Positions 6,494 to 7,838 of a DNA stretch of 7,838 nt are shown here, piece after piece; within the stretch, counting starts at the first letter, position 1, and every line of letters starts with the position of its first letter. The DNA lies in contig JANYCO010000501.1 of NCBI GenBank assembly GCA_025360235.1, forward strand, positions 1-7,838, read 5' to 3'. The stretch comes from Cytophagales bacterium. GTDB taxonomy: Bacteria > Bacteroidota > Bacteroidia > Cytophagales > Cytophagaceae. The translations under genes were made by a program, and so were the position numbers. Below the pieces are notes generated by a model. The model saw only the letters and a program-made list of their open reading frames with translations, was not told the DNA's origin and did no database searches.

Positions 6494-6579
6494 GTTTTTG
6501 AAATTTAGAAGTATATTATTAGTTTAGTTTATTACTCGAAAATTGGCGAACTATTTTGTTTGGTTTATTACTTTAAAAC

Positions 6580-6612
6580 TAAAGATAGCATAATCCCTTA
6601 CTATTTTCCAAA
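6580..6612 (-). promoter_or_regulatory. Probable promoter of the SDR gene
   Basis: On the minus strand TTTG (6612-6609) is followed after 21 bases by TATCTTTA (6587-6580), one base off the TAnnTTTG -7 consensus. The spacing is within the Bacteroidota range. Transcription would begin near 6573, giving a leader of about 80 bases before the ATG at 6493. The surrounding DNA is AT-rich, so a chance match is possible. Confidence 0.38.
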
Positions 6613-6712
6613 AAAAATAAATTTGTCTTAGGATTTAAGAAAGCCAATTATATGGCAGAAAAGTCCAAATAACTGCATATAGTATATGTTACATAATAAA
6701 TATACATTAATT

Positions 6713-7838
6713 TTACTTCACCTCCCAATACCCACCATTATCAGGACCAATACGCTTAATAAGACCCAACTCATTTAATTTTTTTATTTGCCATTCGATT
6801 CCTTTCGCAGATATATTCAAGCCTTCAGACAATTCAAGGATACTTACTTCCGGATTCAATTTCATCATTGAAATTATCTTCTCCCTAGTTTTCTCCCTAG
6901 TTTTCTCCCTAGGCTTCTCCCTAGTTTTCTCCCTAGTTTTGGCCGAATCTGAACTTTTCTCTATTAGGAACGTAATCATCATTCCTGCATAGTCATAATT
7001 AATTTCCGGTAATGGCAAGTTCGCCAAAAGGCATTCACTATTAATTTTCTCTATACCCCTTCCCCAGGATTCGATATAACCAGCCCTAAAAAACACGGAA
7101 GCTATAAGTGGATTAAAGGGAATAGAAGGATGTTTTTTTTGTAATAATTCCAACGTTAATTGTTCCGGTAGTTTCCCCGCATTCCAAAAAATAATTTTAT
7201 TTTCATAAACGCTAATCTGTATTGGATTTCCACTGCTATAATCTTTATGTACTACTGCATTAAGTAGTGCTTCTCGTAACGCTGGAACGGGAAATGAATA
7301 CTTCTCAACACGTTGAACACCTTCATAACTAATATAGGCTTTCATATATTTTGTCAAAAGCAAATCCAGGGTTTCATCTACTTGTTTAATAAGATTACCA
7401 TGTACCTCGTCCTGATAGGCCAAATCTGAATCGGTTACAAAAAACCCAATCTTAATATATGCGCCAGTCACGAACTCCTCAGGGTCATGATGAAAAAGCA
7501 AAACTGCCGCACGTTTTAAATAATTTTCCTCAAACAAATGTAATTTCCTCAGCATCGACTCAAGGCTTTCGTTTATTATTTCATCCCCTAATCTTTTACT
7601 CCGCACCGCTTTTTGCGTAAAAAGAACAAAAGCTTTAAGCTCAAGCTCCTTTAGCAATAAATTAGGTAACGGCATTGCATCCCATTGAAGTCCATATCTT
7701 TTCAGTAAAAATGTATTTAATGAACTTCCGGTAAGTTCTTGCTTTGTGCTTCCGCTGCGGTAATGGTATTGGCCTTTATAATTTACTGGGTAAGGATAAG
7801 CCTCGACCCGAATCTCGATAAACTCTTTACCGTTTTTC
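6713..7838 (-). CDS. ATP-binding transcriptional regulator, AlbA_2 / RecG-C-like, with winged helix (5' end outside window)
   Basis: The frame stays open from the TAA at 6713-6715 to the right edge, so the Met at 7675 is internal: the 54 codons before it continue the family pattern (NYKGQYHYRSGSTKQEL, then LLKRYG-x-QWDA). This upstream part is the end of the AlbA_2 (Schlafen-like) domain. Counting from the internal Met, the GHKL-like ATPase domain annotated as RecG C-terminal/HATPase_c_4 follows, with REALLNAVVHKDY (134-146), NAGKLP (165-170) and SWGRGIEKI (203-211). A linker of T/P-R-E-K repeats (about 247-266) leads to a C-terminal winged helix (about 267-320, LSEGLNISAKGIEWQIKKL) ending GGYWEVK. 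Such proteins are widespread, often accessory, and presumed DNA-binding regulators; their targets are rarely known. Nothing here links it to the SDR gene 219 bases downstream. Confidence 0.85.
   Translation of the reverse strand, partial: KNGKEFIEIRVEAYPYPVNYKGQYHYRSGSTKQELTGSSLNTFLLKRYGLQWDAMPLPNLLLKELELKAFVLFTQKAVRSKRLGDEIINESLESMLRKLHLFEENYLKRAAVLLFHHDPEEFVTGAYIKIGFFVTDSDLAYQDEVHGNLIKQVDETLDLLLTKYMKAYISYEGVQRVEKYSFPVPALREALLNAVVHKDYSSGNPIQISVYENKIIFWNAGKLPEQLTLELLQKKHPSIPFNPLIASVFFRAGYIESWGRGIEKINSECLLANLPLPEINYDYAGMMITFLIEKSSDSAKTREKTREKPREKTREKTREKIISMMKLNPEVSILELSEGLNISAKGIEWQIKKLNELGLIKRIGPDNGGYWEVK
6879..6938 (-). repeat. Five 12-bp in-frame tandem repeats coding for a T/P-R-E-K linker
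   Basis: The plus-strand unit TTCTCCCTAGTT occurs five times without gaps (6879, 6891, 6903, 6915, 6927). Four copies are identical; the middle one ends GC instead of TT, changing Thr to Pro. Each unit keeps the reading frame and encodes four residues, so gain or loss of units would lengthen or shorten the linker between the ATPase domain and the winged helix without breaking the gene. Confidence 0.92.

Noticed and set aside
6676..6688. CATATA-G-TATATG inverted repeat downstream of the ATP-binding regulator
   Set aside because: Six-base A/T arms with no T-tail; too weak for a terminator and common in AT-rich spacers.

Overview
The window looks like chromosomal DNA of a Bacteroidota bacterium, probably Sphingobacteriia, Chitinophagia or Cytophagia. 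The evidence is an AT-rich sequence with few Shine-Dalgarno sites, a strong promoter of the Bacteroidota type (TTTG, 18 bases, TAACTTTG), a leftward fabI start with the N-terminus typical of that phylum, a PorP/SprF-like outer-membrane barrel, and a small ECF sigma factor with a zinc-free anti-sigma partner. No rRNA, tRNA, CRISPR array, insertion sequence or phage gene was found.

Layout from left to right. (1) Bases 1-38 hold the first 12 codons of fabI on the minus strand, with its promoter at 71-100. (2) Bases 101-488 are an AT-rich intergenic stretch holding a 14-bp palindrome and one doubtful 38-codon ORF. (3) Bases 489-3299 carry a plus-strand two-gene phosphorelay operon: a CHASE3 hybrid histidine kinase ending in receiver and Hpt domains, then a response regulator made of one receiver tethered by a C-terminal membrane helix. 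(4) A weak two-way hairpin at 3323-3353 separates this from a converging minus-strand operon at 5492-3338: ECF sigma factor, single-pass anti-sigma factor (TAATG overlap), and a secreted PorP/SprF-like beta-barrel. (5) Bases 5493-5686 hold a 20-bp perfect palindrome and a terminator. (6) Bases 5687-6493 (minus) encode a glucose 1-dehydrogenase-like SDR enzyme. (7) From 6713 to the right edge (minus) is the C-terminal part of an AlbA_2/RecG-C-like ATP-binding regulator with a winged-helix end and a 5 x 12 bp in-frame tandem repeat; its true start lies beyond the window.

Functionally, the core is two envelope-signalling units facing each other. The phosphorelay probably runs from kinase His240 to its own receiver Asp532, to Hpt His690, to Asp58 of the membrane-tethered regulator. 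The sigma/anti-sigma pair is co-transcribed with an outer-membrane protein, suggesting a signal passing from the outer membrane through the anti-sigma factor to transcription. The SDR gene and the ATP-binding regulator look like unrelated neighbours. The most interesting points are the sigma/anti-sigma/barrel unit, the tail-anchored receiver, the 12-bp coding repeat, the 20-bp palindrome, and a sharp GC-rich patch over the kinase H-box.
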